Shown piece by piece: positions 8,418-16,707 of a stretch of 64,000 bases of DNA. The notes below the pieces were generated by a model. The model made no database searches. It was not told the DNA's origin and saw nothing but the letters and a program-made list of their open reading frames with translations. Both the position numbers and the translations under genes were made by a program. The DNA is taken from contig NZ_QSGS01000004.1 of assembly GCF_003467445.1 (NCBI RefSeq), positions 62,001 to 126,000 of the forward strand, written 5' to 3'. This DNA comes from Exiguobacterium sp. AM39-5BH. Its GTDB lineage: Bacteria; Bacillota; Bacilli; Exiguobacteriales; Exiguobacteriaceae. Position 1 is the first letter of the stretch, and each line of letters starts with the position of its first letter.

Positions 8418-8989
8418 TTACAGTGAATTGGTGCTCTGGTTGTCTACGTTATCATCGGTCGCAGGTGTGTCCTCATCTTGGTTCGGGCCACCGAATTGAC
8501 CCCCACCGTGATGAGGGCCATGCCCACCTCCGTGACGTCCGCCGCCAAAGCCGCGCATGTCGCCTAAGTCGTCGTAACTCGTGATGTCAGCAAAACGCTC
8601 TTCGTGGTCGGCAAGAATCGCGTCGGCCTCATCTTGCGTCAAGTCACCGGATTCGACCGCTGCGTCAAGTTTCGCTTTATGTGAGGTGATGATCGCCTCG
8701 ATGAACTGTTCGATGGTGATTCCTTTTTCTTCCGCGAGTTCAGGAAGCGATTGTCCTTCTTCGCGCGCAGCTTCCACTTCGGCTTCGCTCAATCCGAGCG
8801 CCTCGAGTAAAGCGGCCTGCCCAGCTGCCCGGCCGCCGAACATGCCCCGTTCGCCGCGGTCCCCGCGTTCGCATTGGGTCGTTGTTTCCGTTCCGTCGGT
8901 CGTTGTCGTATCGTTCGTGGCGGCATAGACGCCGGTTCCTGAGACGGCAAGTAGCCGGCCAGAGCGATGGCTAATTTAGATGATTTCAT
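8418..8989 (-). pseudogene. Secreted acidic/His-Gly-rich protein with frameshift in the signal peptide
   Basis: Reading starts at 8989 behind a strong GGAGGAG with MKSSKLAIALAG, the first half of a signal peptide. The rest of the signal peptide (LLAVSGTGVYA) and the mature protein continue in another frame, so one base seems to be missing near 8951-8957. The restored protein would have about 190 residues: a Thr-rich start, a helical region with two short repeats (LLEALGLSEAEVEAAREEG and a later LTQDEADAILADHEERF) and a Gly/His-rich tail (GGGRHGGGHGPHHGGG) that could bind metal. It is divergent from a two-component system, which might sense the same signal. No named family recognised. Confidence 0.7.
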
Positions 8990-9131
8990 ATCAATCTCCT
9001 CCTTTACTACTTCAAGTGTAGAGCGAGGGCGTACAAAAGTTGTGAGGGAGTTGCAAGGTTTCTGCAAATTGTCTTTGGGAAATGATGGGTTCGGTTCACA
9101 ATGCGATATAATGAGAGTGGAGGCGATAAAG

Positions 9132-9782
9132 ATGAACGTACTCGTAGTCGAAGATGAACCGAAACTAGCGGACGGACTCGCCCGCTTTTTAACGTACGCG
9201 GGGTTTCATGTCAGTGTGGCCGGCACGCTCGCCGAGGCGAAACGACAGCTCGAGCAACCGTTCGATGCGGTCCTGCTCGACGTTCGTCTGCCGGACGGGG
9301 AAGGGTGGACGCTCATTCCGAAACTGAAGACGCTCAAGCCGCGGCCGGCCATTATCTTGGCGACGGCACGAGGAGAGGCGGATGACCGTGTGTTCGGCCT
9401 CGAGCTCGGGGCTGACGATTATTTGGTCAAACCGATCGTGTTAAAAGAACTCGAGATTCGCCTGAAACGTCTTGTCAAACAGACGGACGAGATTTCATTC
9501 GGCGACATGACGGTGGACGTACGTTGTCGCACGGTGACCGACGCCGGGCAAGCGATTCGGATGACCAATAAAGAATATGAGTTATTACTTTTCTTTTTGA
9601 AGCATAGCGGAGAAGCGCTCGATCGCAACCGTCTACTCGACGAGGTGTGGGATTACACGTTCGCCGGGGATACGCGGACGGTCGATACGCACGTCAAACA
9701 GTTGCGCGACAAATCACCGACGATGAAACGGCAACTGAAGACGGTGCACCGCGTCGGGTATCGTTTGGAGGAAGTCCGATGA
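9132..9782 (+). CDS. OmpR-family response regulator
   Basis: A 216-residue transcription regulator: receiver domain at about 1-115 with phospho-acceptor Asp in VLLDVRLPDG, acidic pair EDE at 7-9, and lysine in YLVKP; then a winged-helix DNA-binding domain ending in TVHRVGYRLEE. GGAGG lies 9 bases before the ATG. The start codon of its kinase overlaps its stop codon (ATGA at 9779), so the two are translationally coupled. The divergent gene (8418-8989) encodes a secreted protein and is a plausible target. Confidence 0.93.
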   Translation: MNVLVVEDEPKLADGLARFLTYAGFHVSVAGTLAEAKRQLEQPFDAVLLDVRLPDGEGWTLIPKLKTLKPRPAIILATARGEADDRVFGLELGADDYLVKPIVLKELEIRLKRLVKQTDEISFGDMTVDVRCRTVTDAGQAIRMTNKEYELLLFFLKHSGEALDRNRLLDEVWDYTFAGDTRTVDTHVKQLRDKSPTMKRQLKTVHRVGYRLEEVR

Positions 9783-11047
9783 GCCGTTTGATGAAAAAAT
9801 TGCTCTGGACGGCAATTCTTCCCCTCGTCGTCATGGCGTTGCTCACATTCGGCCTGACGTCGCTATTGATTGGGCGTTTCGCCGAGACAGAGAGCTATGA
9901 TCAATTAGCGCGTGAGGCAGATATCGTCTACGAGGCTCTCATGGACGGGCGCGGCATCCCCGGTCAGCTCGATGTCCTCGTGTTTCAAGACGGGGAGGCG
10001 GTCAATCTGGAACGCGGGGGCCGGATGCGTCGCCATATGACGCCGACGCTCGACCCGGAAGCATTGTCCAAACGGGACGAGGTCAGCGTGAGCGGGATGC
10101 GGCTATTGACGTTCCTGCGAGAAGAAGGCGATATTCAAATCGTGACGTACGCACCTGTCCCGCTGTCGAACCCGCAGTTTCGCCAGATTTACGTGATTCT
10201 CGGCAGCGGCTTCTTGTTCGCGCTCCTTGTCGCCATTGGTGTCACGTATTGGATGGGGCGGCGTTTGACGTTCCCGCTCATCAAATTGAAACAGGCGACC
10301 GCGTCCATCATGTCAGGCCGTCATGACATCGCGTTACCGGCTGTCACCGATGACGAGATTGGTGATTTGACGGAAGTGGTCCGTCAGATGAACACGTCGC
10401 TCGAAGAGAAAGAGCGACTGCAAAACACGTTCATCTCCGGAATCACACACGACGTCCGCACCCCGCTCGCCATCGTTCGAAACGAGGCGGAGATGCTCGA
10501 GCTCGGTGTCGTCAAACAAGAAGATGTGGCCGCGACGGGACGTAGTATGACCGAGGAGGTCGATCGCATCGACCGGCTCGTCAGCCAAATGCTCGAGTAC
10601 TCGAAATTGTCGGCAGGCAAGCTGGCGCTCACGATTGAGTCCGTCCACATGAATGAATTGATTGAAGCGACCGTCACCAGGATGGAGGAATGGTTCTGGC
10701 ATAAGCAAGTGACGGTCATGCTTGAACTCGAGGACGCGGTCGTTCAGGCGGACCGGTTGGCGATGGAGCGCATCCTATCGAACTTTCTTCAGAACGCGTA
10801 TCACGCCAGTCCAGTCGGAGGTGCCATCACCATCAGGTTGTCTGAACGACGGCTTGAAATTGAAGACGAAGGACCGGGTATTGCCGAGACGATGCGCGCC
10901 AACATCTGGGACATGTACGTGAAAGGGGACCGCTCGAACGGGCATGGGCTAGGTCTGGCAATCAATAAGCTGTTGCTCGAGGCACAAGGAATGTCATACG
11001 GGATTGAATCGAGAGAGGGGGCGCTGTTTTGGATCGAATGGGACTAA
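9779..11047 (+). CDS. Sensor histidine kinase
   Basis: A 422-residue membrane kinase partner of the response regulator. Membrane segments at about 10-30 and 140-160 bracket an extracellular sensor of roughly 110 residues. A HAMP domain (about 160-215) is followed by the H-box GITHDVRTPLAIVRNEAEML and a short HATPase domain with NFLQNAYHASPVG, EDEGPGIAE and GHGLGLAINK. The sensor region matches no ligand class I recognise. It overlaps the regulator by 4 bases and the next ATPase gene by up to 19 bases, which makes a tight three-gene operon. Confidence 0.92.
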   Translation: MSRLMKKLLWTAILPLVVMALLTFGLTSLLIGRFAETESYDQLAREADIVYEALMDGRGIPGQLDVLVFQDGEAVNLERGGRMRRHMTPTLDPEALSKRDEVSVSGMRLLTFLREEGDIQIVTYAPVPLSNPQFRQIYVILGSGFLFALLVAIGVTYWMGRRLTFPLIKLKQATASIMSGRHDIALPAVTDDEIGDLTEVVRQMNTSLEEKERLQNTFISGITHDVRTPLAIVRNEAEMLELGVVKQEDVAATGRSMTEEVDRIDRLVSQMLEYSKLSAGKLALTIESVHMNELIEATVTRMEEWFWHKQVTVMLELEDAVVQADRLAMERILSNFLQNAYHASPVGGAITIRLSERRLEIEDEGPGIAETMRANIWDMYVKGDRSNGHGLGLAINKLLLEAQGMSYGIESREGALFWIEWD

Positions 11048-11778
11048 ACTTATTTTTACGGGGCGTCCGCTTGGAGCGGGACCGGATCGAGACACCGGGC
11101 TATCCGTTCTCGCTACCGATTTTTGACGGGTTTGATGAACTGACGCTGACGAAGCCGGTCACGTTTTTAGTTGGCGAGAATGGGAGCGGGAAATCGACGT
11201 TGGTCGAAGGGATGGCCATCGCCGCCGGATTCAACCCGGAAGGTGGGGCGATGGCGTTCCGCTTCGAGACCGAGTCGACGCATAGTCCATTGTTCGAGGC
11301 GCTTCGTCCGATTCGGGGCGCCTATCGACCGAAGGACGGATTTTTCCTCCGGGCCGAGACGGCGTATCAACTGTCGAGCTATGTGGATGAGATCGCACGA
11401 ACGTCGCCCGACCCGGAACGGTTCTATGCGTCCTACGGCGGTCGGTCGCTCCATGAGCAGTCGCACGGGGAGGCGTTTTTGTCGCTCATGCTCCACCGTT
11501 TCCGGGGAGAAGGGCTCTATATATTGGACGAGCCTGAGGCCGCCTTGTCCCCGATGCGACAGTTGACGATGCTCGCGCGGATGCATGAACTCGTCCGATC
11601 GGGCAGTCAATTCATCATCGCGACCCATTCGCCGATTCTCATGTCGTATCCTGACGCCGACATTCTCCAAGTCGAGACGGGACTCCGGCCGACGACGTTC
11701 GACGAACTCGAGCACGTTCGTGTCATGCGTGACTTTTTAGCGGCACCGGAACGGATACAACGCATTCTGTTCGAGTGA
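11029..11778 (+). CDS. AAA/ABC-type ATPase (YbaR/RecF-like single domain)
   Basis: A 249-residue soluble ATPase. Walker A is VGENGSGKSTLVEG at about 46-58, a signature-like stretch HEQSHGEAFLSLMLHRF is near 145, Walker B is LYILDEPEAALSP near 166, and the switch histidine is in FIIATHSPILMSYPDAD. This is the layout of small RecF/SMC-like ATPases of unknown role. A TTG at 11029 is the likely start because a GAGAGAGGGGG run lies 8-9 bases before it; ATG at 11038 is the alternative. It overlaps the kinase gene, so it belongs to that signalling operon. Confidence 0.82.
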   Translation: MDRMGLNLFLRGVRLERDRIETPGYPFSLPIFDGFDELTLTKPVTFLVGENGSGKSTLVEGMAIAAGFNPEGGAMAFRFETESTHSPLFEALRPIRGAYRPKDGFFLRAETAYQLSSYVDEIARTSPDPERFYASYGGRSLHEQSHGEAFLSLMLHRFRGEGLYILDEPEAALSPMRQLTMLARMHELVRSGSQFIIATHSPILMSYPDADILQVETGLRPTTFDELEHVRVMRDFLAAPERIQRILFE

Positions 11779-12022
11779 ACATCCACTATGGGCAGGCGAA
11801 GTTGTCTTTTCATGAAAGTGTCACGCTGATTCAAAAGAGAGTAGGCGGGCCATGTCCACGATGCCAATTATGAAGGACGAGGTTCATTCCATCAATGTGA
11901 GCCGGTCCATCGTCGGGTCGAGTTCATGAACGCTCGAGCGTTCACGGAAAGACTCGTTCTTTTGGTATCAAGACGTCATCCAGACGAACGGCGCGTGCTT
12001 GTTCGAGGACGAGACGGTGAAA
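11779..12022 (+). pseudogene. Degenerate gene remnant, possibly a MOSC-domain protein
   Basis: No intact frame spans this stretch, but pieces of coding sequence remain. One frame gives ESVTLIQKRVGGPCPRCQ, which recalls the GxCxRCQ segment of MOSC (molybdenum cofactor sulfurase C-terminal) proteins. A later frame gives SFFWYQDVIQTNGACLFEDE and ends at a stop codon right before a terminator, as a MOSC C-terminus might. Several stops and frame changes lie between. The family call is a guess from short motifs; that it is a decayed gene with its own terminator is more likely than not. Confidence 0.35.
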
Positions 12023-12056
12023 TAAGAAAAGAGCGGCCGCGGCCGCTCTTTTCTTA
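12023..12056. terminator. 34-bp perfect palindrome acting as bidirectional terminator
   Basis: TAAGAAAAGAGCGGCCG is followed at once by its exact reverse complement, giving a 34-bp palindrome with a GC-rich centre and A/T-rich ends. Each strand reads as an intrinsic terminator. Confidence 0.85.
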
Positions 12057-12146
12057 TGACTTCGTAACTTTACGCAAGGCGATGATGGCAAGACTGACAC
12101 CACCGGCAATCAACATATACACAAGAATTTCAGTCCAGGCTGTCAT
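12054..12146 (-). CDS. Small single-span membrane protein (30 residues)
   Basis: An open frame of 30 residues begins MTAWTEILVYMLIAGGVSLA and ends with the basic tail LRKVTKS. It is one hydrophobic helix with a positively charged end, the form of small membrane proteins oriented N-out/C-in. Its ATG overlaps the stop codon of the gene upstream (TGATG), so translation is probably coupled, and a terminator starts at its stop codon. This placement supports a real gene. Function unknown; toxin-like or regulatory small membrane proteins are possibilities without direct evidence. Confidence 0.55.
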   Translation of the reverse strand: MTAWTEILVYMLIAGGVSLAIIALRKVTKS

Positions 12147-12580
12147 CAGACGTCTTCCTCTGCAAAGACGGCCAAGTCCCCTTGAGGCATGGCGACGAGT
12201 AAGAAGTGTTCACCCCCGAGCGGGCGTGCGTCCCCGGCCTGCCAGCTTTCGTACTGCTCATGATAGCCGTTCACGAACAGGACTGCTCCAGATTCAAATG
12301 TGAGTTCAAGGTGGGGAGTGTCTTCAGACAGCCGAATGGAACAGACCCGTTCGCGTCGGAGTCCGATGAGGTGATGGAGTTGTTCATCTTCGTTGAACGA
12401 CGGACCCAACGAATGGACGTACCAAGGGCCTTCAATCGAGAGCCACGACTCGTTGTCGCCTCGTTTAAAGTAAAGTAGGTGATGGTTTGGGCCGGAGCCG
12501 AAATCGATTCCGACGAAAGAAGACGCGTTAAATAGATGTTGTAAAATCCGTGTAGCTTCTAGATGTTTGATACGGGCCAC
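12146..12580 (-). CDS. Conserved-looking hypothetical protein
   Basis: A 144-residue soluble protein beginning MARIKHLEATRILQHLF from a GTG with GAGGTG 5-6 bases ahead; an ATG at 12619 lacks such a site. It has alternating beta-type stretches (VGIDFGSGPNHHLLYFKR, WLSIEGPWYVHS, VCSIRLSEDTPHLELTFESG) and an acidic C-terminus, and no signal peptide. I do not recognise the family. It is coupled to a 30-residue membrane protein immediately downstream. Confidence 0.7.
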   Translation of the reverse strand: MARIKHLEATRILQHLFNASSFVGIDFGSGPNHHLLYFKRGDNESWLSIEGPWYVHSLGPSFNEDEQLHHLIGLRRERVCSIRLSEDTPHLELTFESGAVLFVNGYHEQYESWQAGDARPLGGEHFLLVAMPQGDLAVFAEEDV

Positions 12581-12821
12581 GCTTTCACCTCGCTTAAATG
12601 GGTTAGTTGATTCCATCATTCCACGTTACTCCACTAAAGTAAATGAAAGGATTATGTGAAATTACTCATACGAAACGTAAAAATAAAGATGCTCAACATC
12701 TTATGGAAAATAATTCAAAAAAGTTAAAAGTTTGGTCAGTAATTGGAGAAATAATGTTCCGTCATCAAAAATTCCACTTATAATTAAGGAGGTAGATGAT
12801 TCGATGAAATGAGGGGTAACC
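12581..12821 (+). promoter_or_regulatory. AT-rich promoter region of the diguanylate cyclase operon
   Basis: This 241-bp gap between divergent genes is AT-rich. A TATAAT at about 12778-12783 sits close to the downstream start. TGTGA-AATTAC-TCATA near 12655 is one base off the TGTGA-N6-TCACA pattern seen at three other places in the window, so control by a Crp/Fnr-type regulator is possible but weak. Confidence 0.3.
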
Positions 12822-14339
12822 ATGGTTTATGGCTTATTGATTGGTGGCATCGTTCTAATCACGATTGTCCTCAACGTCCTCCGGCTAATGACCACTCCCG
12901 CCTTAAATCGTTGGTTGCTCGCCGGGATGAGTAGCCTAGTCGTGATTTGGCACGGGATTTTGTTCGATTTTTATGATTTACACTGGTCCGTGCTCTTATT
13001 GATTATGACCGGGCTCGTTTGTTTTCAATGGAAAGGCATGATGACAGCCATCTTGGTCGGATGGCTCTTAGTGTACAGTCAATCAGGAACGTTATCGTTC
13101 CCACTTTTGCTCAGTTATATTTTCTTTGGACTAGGCGCCTCGTTGCTCTTCGGCTACGTCAAACAGTTGAAGCGTGAGGGTTCAGGACGATTACGGATGT
13201 TGACGGCGAGTTCTCGCCAATTGAACGTGTTTCGAGAAGTGAGTTTTACGATGCAAGACACGCTCGATCCGGATCGACTATTGCAAACGATTTTGACATC
13301 GGTGACGGCAGGACACGGACTCGGGTTTAACCGGTCCATCATCTTTTTTGCCGATTTGGAAAAAGATAGTATTTATGGAGTCATGGGAACGGGACCGATG
13401 AATCCAGAAGACGGCTTTCAGATTTGGGAAGAGATCACGCGGCAACACTATGATCTTCAAGGTCTGATTGACGAGAAGGAATCGGATTCGACGCATGATG
13501 AACAGTTGAACGAAAGGGTTCGGAAGATGACCATCCCATTTCATGGCAACCACCTGTTCAAACAGACACTTGATTCCGGGCGTCCGCTCCACGTCTATGC
13601 GAGCATCACCGATGACCCGGTGCTGCGCATGTTGCATACCGATTTACAAATGGATGAGTGTACAATTTTTCCACTCCATCATCAAGGAATCCCTTACGGA
13701 CTCCTCGTCATTGATAACGTTGTCAACAAAAAGCCGATCACTCCTCAAAAGATTGATAGTGTCCGCCCGATTGCGGAACAAGCCTCGCTCGCTCTTCATC
13801 AAACCATGCTGTACCAACGCATCGAGACGTTGGCGCTTCGTGACGGTTTGACGCGTTTAAAAAACCATCGCTCGTTCGAACAAGATTTGGATGTCTTGTT
13901 CCGGGAGTGCGAAACAGACGAACTGTCACTGATTGTCATGGACATCGACCACTTCAAGCATTATAACGACACGAACGGCCACTTGGCTGGAAACGAGCTA
14001 TTGACGCGACTCGCAAGTGTCATTCGACGAAGTGTGCCGGACGAGCAGATGGCCTATCGATTCGGAGGTGAAGAGTTTGTCATTCTGTTACCTCGGTACG
14101 ACGAGGTCGAGGCGACACAAGTGGCGGAAACGATCCGTACCGCCGTGCTCCAGACGAACTTTTTGAACGGAGAAAAGCAACCGTTCGGAAGGCTGACCCT
14201 CAGTTTCGGCGTCGCGTCAAAGCATACACTTCACGAACAGTCACTCGAACAATTGATCGAGTGCGCCGATCAGGCTCTCTATGCTGCTAAATCAAAAGGG
14301 AAAAATCAAGTTTGTCGTTGGGAGGGAGTGCCACTGTGA
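12822..14339 (+). CDS. Diguanylate cyclase (membrane domain, GAF, GGDEF)
   Basis: A 505-residue enzyme that should make cyclic di-GMP from two GTP. About six hydrophobic segments fill residues 1-110. A GAF-like sensor occupies about 125-330. The GGDEF domain (about 335-500) has IVMDIDHFKHYNDTNGH with the metal-binding Asp and the active-site motif GGEEF in YRFGGEEFVILLPR, so catalysis should be intact. No clear RxxD inhibitory site was seen. A GAGGGG site precedes the ATG. The stop codon overlaps the next gene's GTG (GTGA). Confidence 0.92.
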   Translation: MVYGLLIGGIVLITIVLNVLRLMTTPALNRWLLAGMSSLVVIWHGILFDFYDLHWSVLLLIMTGLVCFQWKGMMTAILVGWLLVYSQSGTLSFPLLLSYIFFGLGASLLFGYVKQLKREGSGRLRMLTASSRQLNVFREVSFTMQDTLDPDRLLQTILTSVTAGHGLGFNRSIIFFADLEKDSIYGVMGTGPMNPEDGFQIWEEITRQHYDLQGLIDEKESDSTHDEQLNERVRKMTIPFHGNHLFKQTLDSGRPLHVYASITDDPVLRMLHTDLQMDECTIFPLHHQGIPYGLLVIDNVVNKKPITPQKIDSVRPIAEQASLALHQTMLYQRIETLALRDGLTRLKNHRSFEQDLDVLFRECETDELSLIVMDIDHFKHYNDTNGHLAGNELLTRLASVIRRSVPDEQMAYRFGGEEFVILLPRYDEVEATQVAETIRTAVLQTNFLNGEKQPFGRLTLSFGVASKHTLHEQSLEQLIECADQALYAAKSKGKNQVCRWEGVPL

Positions 14340-14830
14340 CCGAATTCAGTGTCATGATCATGACCGTCGCCTTTATCGGTTCGATTTTATTGACGAGTCA
14401 GCCATGCTATCGTTTCGTGACAGGAAACTTGGCGAGACGCCACGCTACGGCACTCGGCGTCTCCTTGAAAGATATCTCGTTCTCGTTCGATCAAATGGTT
14501 TATTTCATCGCGTTACCGACGACGATTCCAGAAGTCAGGGATGCGGCGAAAGGAGAACTGGTCGTCGAACCGTATTATGAATCATACTTCTTTCCGGAAG
14601 TGAATGGAGTACAAGTCTCAGTGAAAGTAGGGGCCGTCGGGATTCCAATCGCCTATTTGCCAATCGACGACTTCAGTCTCCCTGTGTTAGATCGACATGT
14701 GGAGGCCGGAAAGATCAATGAGCGAGTCAACCGGACGATTCGGGAGCATATGATTGTCCATCCTCGCACGCTTGAAGCGATTCGAGACGAGGTGTATCAT
14801 CACCTTCATGAAGAACGCCTGGCGCAATAA
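14336..14830 (+). CDS. Membrane-anchored hypothetical protein, coupled to diguanylate cyclase
   Basis: A 164-residue protein starting at a GTG that overlaps the cyclase stop codon; GGGAGG lies 8-9 bases upstream. The first 22 residues after TEF are hydrophobic (MIMTVAFIGSILLTSQP), probably a membrane anchor, followed by a soluble region of beta and helical stretches and a charged C-terminal helix. I recognise no family. The overlap and shared terminator say it works with, or modulates, the upstream cyclase. Confidence 0.7.
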   Translation: MTEFSVMIMTVAFIGSILLTSQPCYRFVTGNLARRHATALGVSLKDISFSFDQMVYFIALPTTIPEVRDAAKGELVVEPYYESYFFPEVNGVQVSVKVGAVGIPIAYLPIDDFSLPVLDRHVEAGKINERVNRTIREHMIVHPRTLEAIRDEVYHHLHEERLAQ

Positions 14831-14870
14831 AAGGGTTTCCATCAAATCTGTGATGGAAACCCTTTTTTTT
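14831..14870. terminator. Terminator of the diguanylate cyclase operon
   Basis: A perfect 14-bp stem AAGGGTTTCCATCA / TGATGGAAACCCTT with a 6-base loop and eight Ts. Confidence 0.93.
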
Positions 14871-14879
14871 ACTTTCGTT

Positions 14880-15219
14880 AACATGTGAAATCTAGCGGCA
14901 CCGATTAAGTTGGCCTCGTTGAAGTGGGCACATGTCTCTACGTCGATGCGGAACGTCCCGAATGCATCACAAAGCGCGCCCAAATGTCGCTTGATGCCAT
15001 CCCGTACTTCCGGCCGACGGATCCAGGTGCGCTAAAGGAAATCCCGGCGATAGAAATTTCGGCTGTTGTCTCGTTATAGATTATATCGACTTGTTCAAGC
15101 AAGCCGTCCCACGTCGCAGGGGTGCGGATGTCTTGGGTTGATAGTAAAGTTCCGTCAGCTTGGACGATTCCATACTTGATACTGGTGCCACCAATATCGA
15201 TGGCTAAATAATGTTGCAT
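14880..15219 (-). pseudogene. ROK-family sugar kinase, internally deleted remnant
   Basis: The start is a typical ROK kinase: a good AAAGGAG site, then MQHYLAIDIGGTSIKYGIVQ with the ATP-binding DxGGT motif, up to SFSAPGSVG (about residue 70). The next bases jump straight to the family's C-terminus in another frame: PEVRDGIKRHLGALCDAFG, then ETCAHFNEANLIGAARFHM. About 200 central residues, including the sugar site and the Cys-rich zinc motif, are gone. The gene cannot make an active kinase. The tail frame has no stop before the neighbouring terminator. Confidence 0.88.
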
Positions 15220-15380
15220 GTTGCTCTACTCCTTTATATGGGGGATAACAAAAGGATGATGACACATTTTCGAGACAGAATATGATAATTTATAGGTACA
15301 AATTTATGTCGTTGATAATGCGATGACTTCTAAAGAGATTGTCTTCACCGATAAAGCGCCATCCAAGAAAGGACAAATTT

Positions 15381-15992
15381 ATGACTGAACAAGATTATGA
15401 GCGCTTGCTCCAAATTGAAACATCGAAACCGCAGCAAGGGTTCCCGGCCTCTGCTGAATACCATCGCTATGAACCGACCCCATACGAGGCACTCGACCTG
15501 TTACGCGATGCATATCCGCTCGAGGTCACAGACACAATCGTTGATTTTGGTTCGGGGAAGGGACGTCTTCCGTTTTATCTCGCGTATACGTTCCGCGTTC
15601 GGGCCATCGGTGTCGAGATGGATGGCGGTTTCCACGAAGCGGCGCTCGAGAATTGGATGAATTACGCAAAGAAACACCGGACGCGTGGAAGTGTCCAACT
15701 CGTTCGCGGCTACGCCGAACAGTTCGATGTGCCTGACGAGGCGAATCGCTTCTACTTCTTCAACCCGTTCTCGGTGAACGTGTTCCGCCAGGTCGTCGCG
15801 AACATCATCGACTCGGTCGAGCGCACGCCGCGTCCGGTCGACCTCATCCTCTACTATCCAGCTGATGAGTACTTACATTTTTTGAACGATGAGACGCCGT
15901 TTCGCTACGAGCAGGACGTCCGATTGCCCTTGAAGAATCTTCATGAGCGCTTTCTCATTTATCGGTTTGATATGATGGAGTCATCTTGGTGA
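15381..15992 (+). CDS. SAM-dependent methyltransferase
   Basis: A 203-residue Rossmann-type methyltransferase. Motif I is DTIVDFGSGKGRLPFYLA near residue 50, the acidic end of beta 2 is in AIGVEMDGGFHEAALEN, and an NPF motif (YFFNPFSVNVFRQVV) stands at the active-site position used by some N- or O-methyltransferases. The ATG at 15381 follows AAAGGA. The substrate is not evident. A nitroreductase gene begins 17 bases downstream, so the two are likely cotranscribed. Confidence 0.82.
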   Translation: MTEQDYERLLQIETSKPQQGFPASAEYHRYEPTPYEALDLLRDAYPLEVTDTIVDFGSGKGRLPFYLAYTFRVRAIGVEMDGGFHEAALENWMNYAKKHRTRGSVQLVRGYAEQFDVPDEANRFYFFNPFSVNVFRQVVANIIDSVERTPRPVDLILYYPADEYLHFLNDETPFRYEQDVRLPLKNLHERFLIYRFDMMESSW

Positions 15993-16009
15993 ATGGGGAG
16001 TGGATGATC

Positions 16010-16672
16010 GTGAAAAAAGAAGATATTTTAGACGCGTATCGGTGGCGCCAAGCGACGAAAGAGTTCGACGCGGACCGCAAAATCGATGAGGAAGATTTCG
16101 AATTCATCTTGGAGACGGGCCGCCTGTCACCGAGTTCGTTCGGTTTCGAGCCTTGGCAGTTCGTCGTCGTCCGTCGCGAAGACTTGCTCCAAAAGATTAA
16201 AGACCATGCTTGGGGCGCGCAGGGACAAGCGTTGACGGCAAGCCATTTCGTGTTGATTTTGGCGCGGACGCCTGAAGCGATGCGCCATGACTCGGACTAT
16301 ATCCGTCACGTCGTCATGGACGTCCAAGGGCGGACCGAGGACGAATACGCCCTCCGGGTGAAACGTGTCCGTGAGTTCCAAGAACAAGATTATCGATTGT
16401 TGGACGACGAGCGTGTGTTCCAAGAGTGGATTAAACGTCAGACGTACATCCCGCTCGGCAACATGATGACGGCCGCTGCCCAAATCGGTATCGATTCATG
16501 CCCGATCGAAGGGTTCAATCAGGCGGACATCGATGAATTGTTGATTTCGGAAGGCGTCATGGAACGAGGCGCCTGGTCGCTCTCGGTCATGGTCGCGTTC
16601 GGACATCGGGCCCGTGACTTCGCGCCGAAGACACGCCGCGATTTCAACGAGGTCGTCAAATACATCGGATAA
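16010..16672 (+). CDS. FMN-dependent NAD(P)H nitroreductase
   Basis: A 220-residue nitroreductase-fold flavoprotein of the YfkO/NfnB group. The FMN phosphate site RWRQATKEFD is at the start, RLSPSSFGFEPWQFVVV follows at about 40, and the C-terminal IDSCPIEGFNQADIDE is typical. It reduces nitro compounds or quinones with NAD(P)H in the cytoplasm. The GTG at 16010 is preferred because GGGGAG lies 9 bases before it; ATG at 16004 is too close to that site. A second, more distant family member follows on the other strand across a shared terminator. Confidence 0.88.
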   Translation: MKKEDILDAYRWRQATKEFDADRKIDEEDFEFILETGRLSPSSFGFEPWQFVVVRREDLLQKIKDHAWGAQGQALTASHFVLILARTPEAMRHDSDYIRHVVMDVQGRTEDEYALRVKRVREFQEQDYRLLDDERVFQEWIKRQTYIPLGNMMTAAAQIGIDSCPIEGFNQADIDELLISEGVMERGAWSLSVMVAFGHRARDFAPKTRRDFNEVVKYIG

Positions 16673-16675
16673 AAA

Positions 16676-16705
16676 AAGCTCAAGCGCCGAGGCGCTTGAG
16701 CTTTT
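16676..16705. terminator. Bidirectional terminator between two nitroreductase genes
   Basis: A 13-bp stem AAGCTCAAGCGCC / GGCGCTTGAGCTT with a 2-base loop and flanking A and T runs. Confidence 0.92.
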
Positions 16706-16707
16706 GC

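Noticed and set aside
12786..12812. Very short frames (ATG ATT CGA TGA and ATG AAA TGA) behind a strong AAGGAGG before the diguanylate cyclase
   Set aside because: Too short to support as genes; could be chance or a minimal regulatory start-stop, but nothing confirms it.
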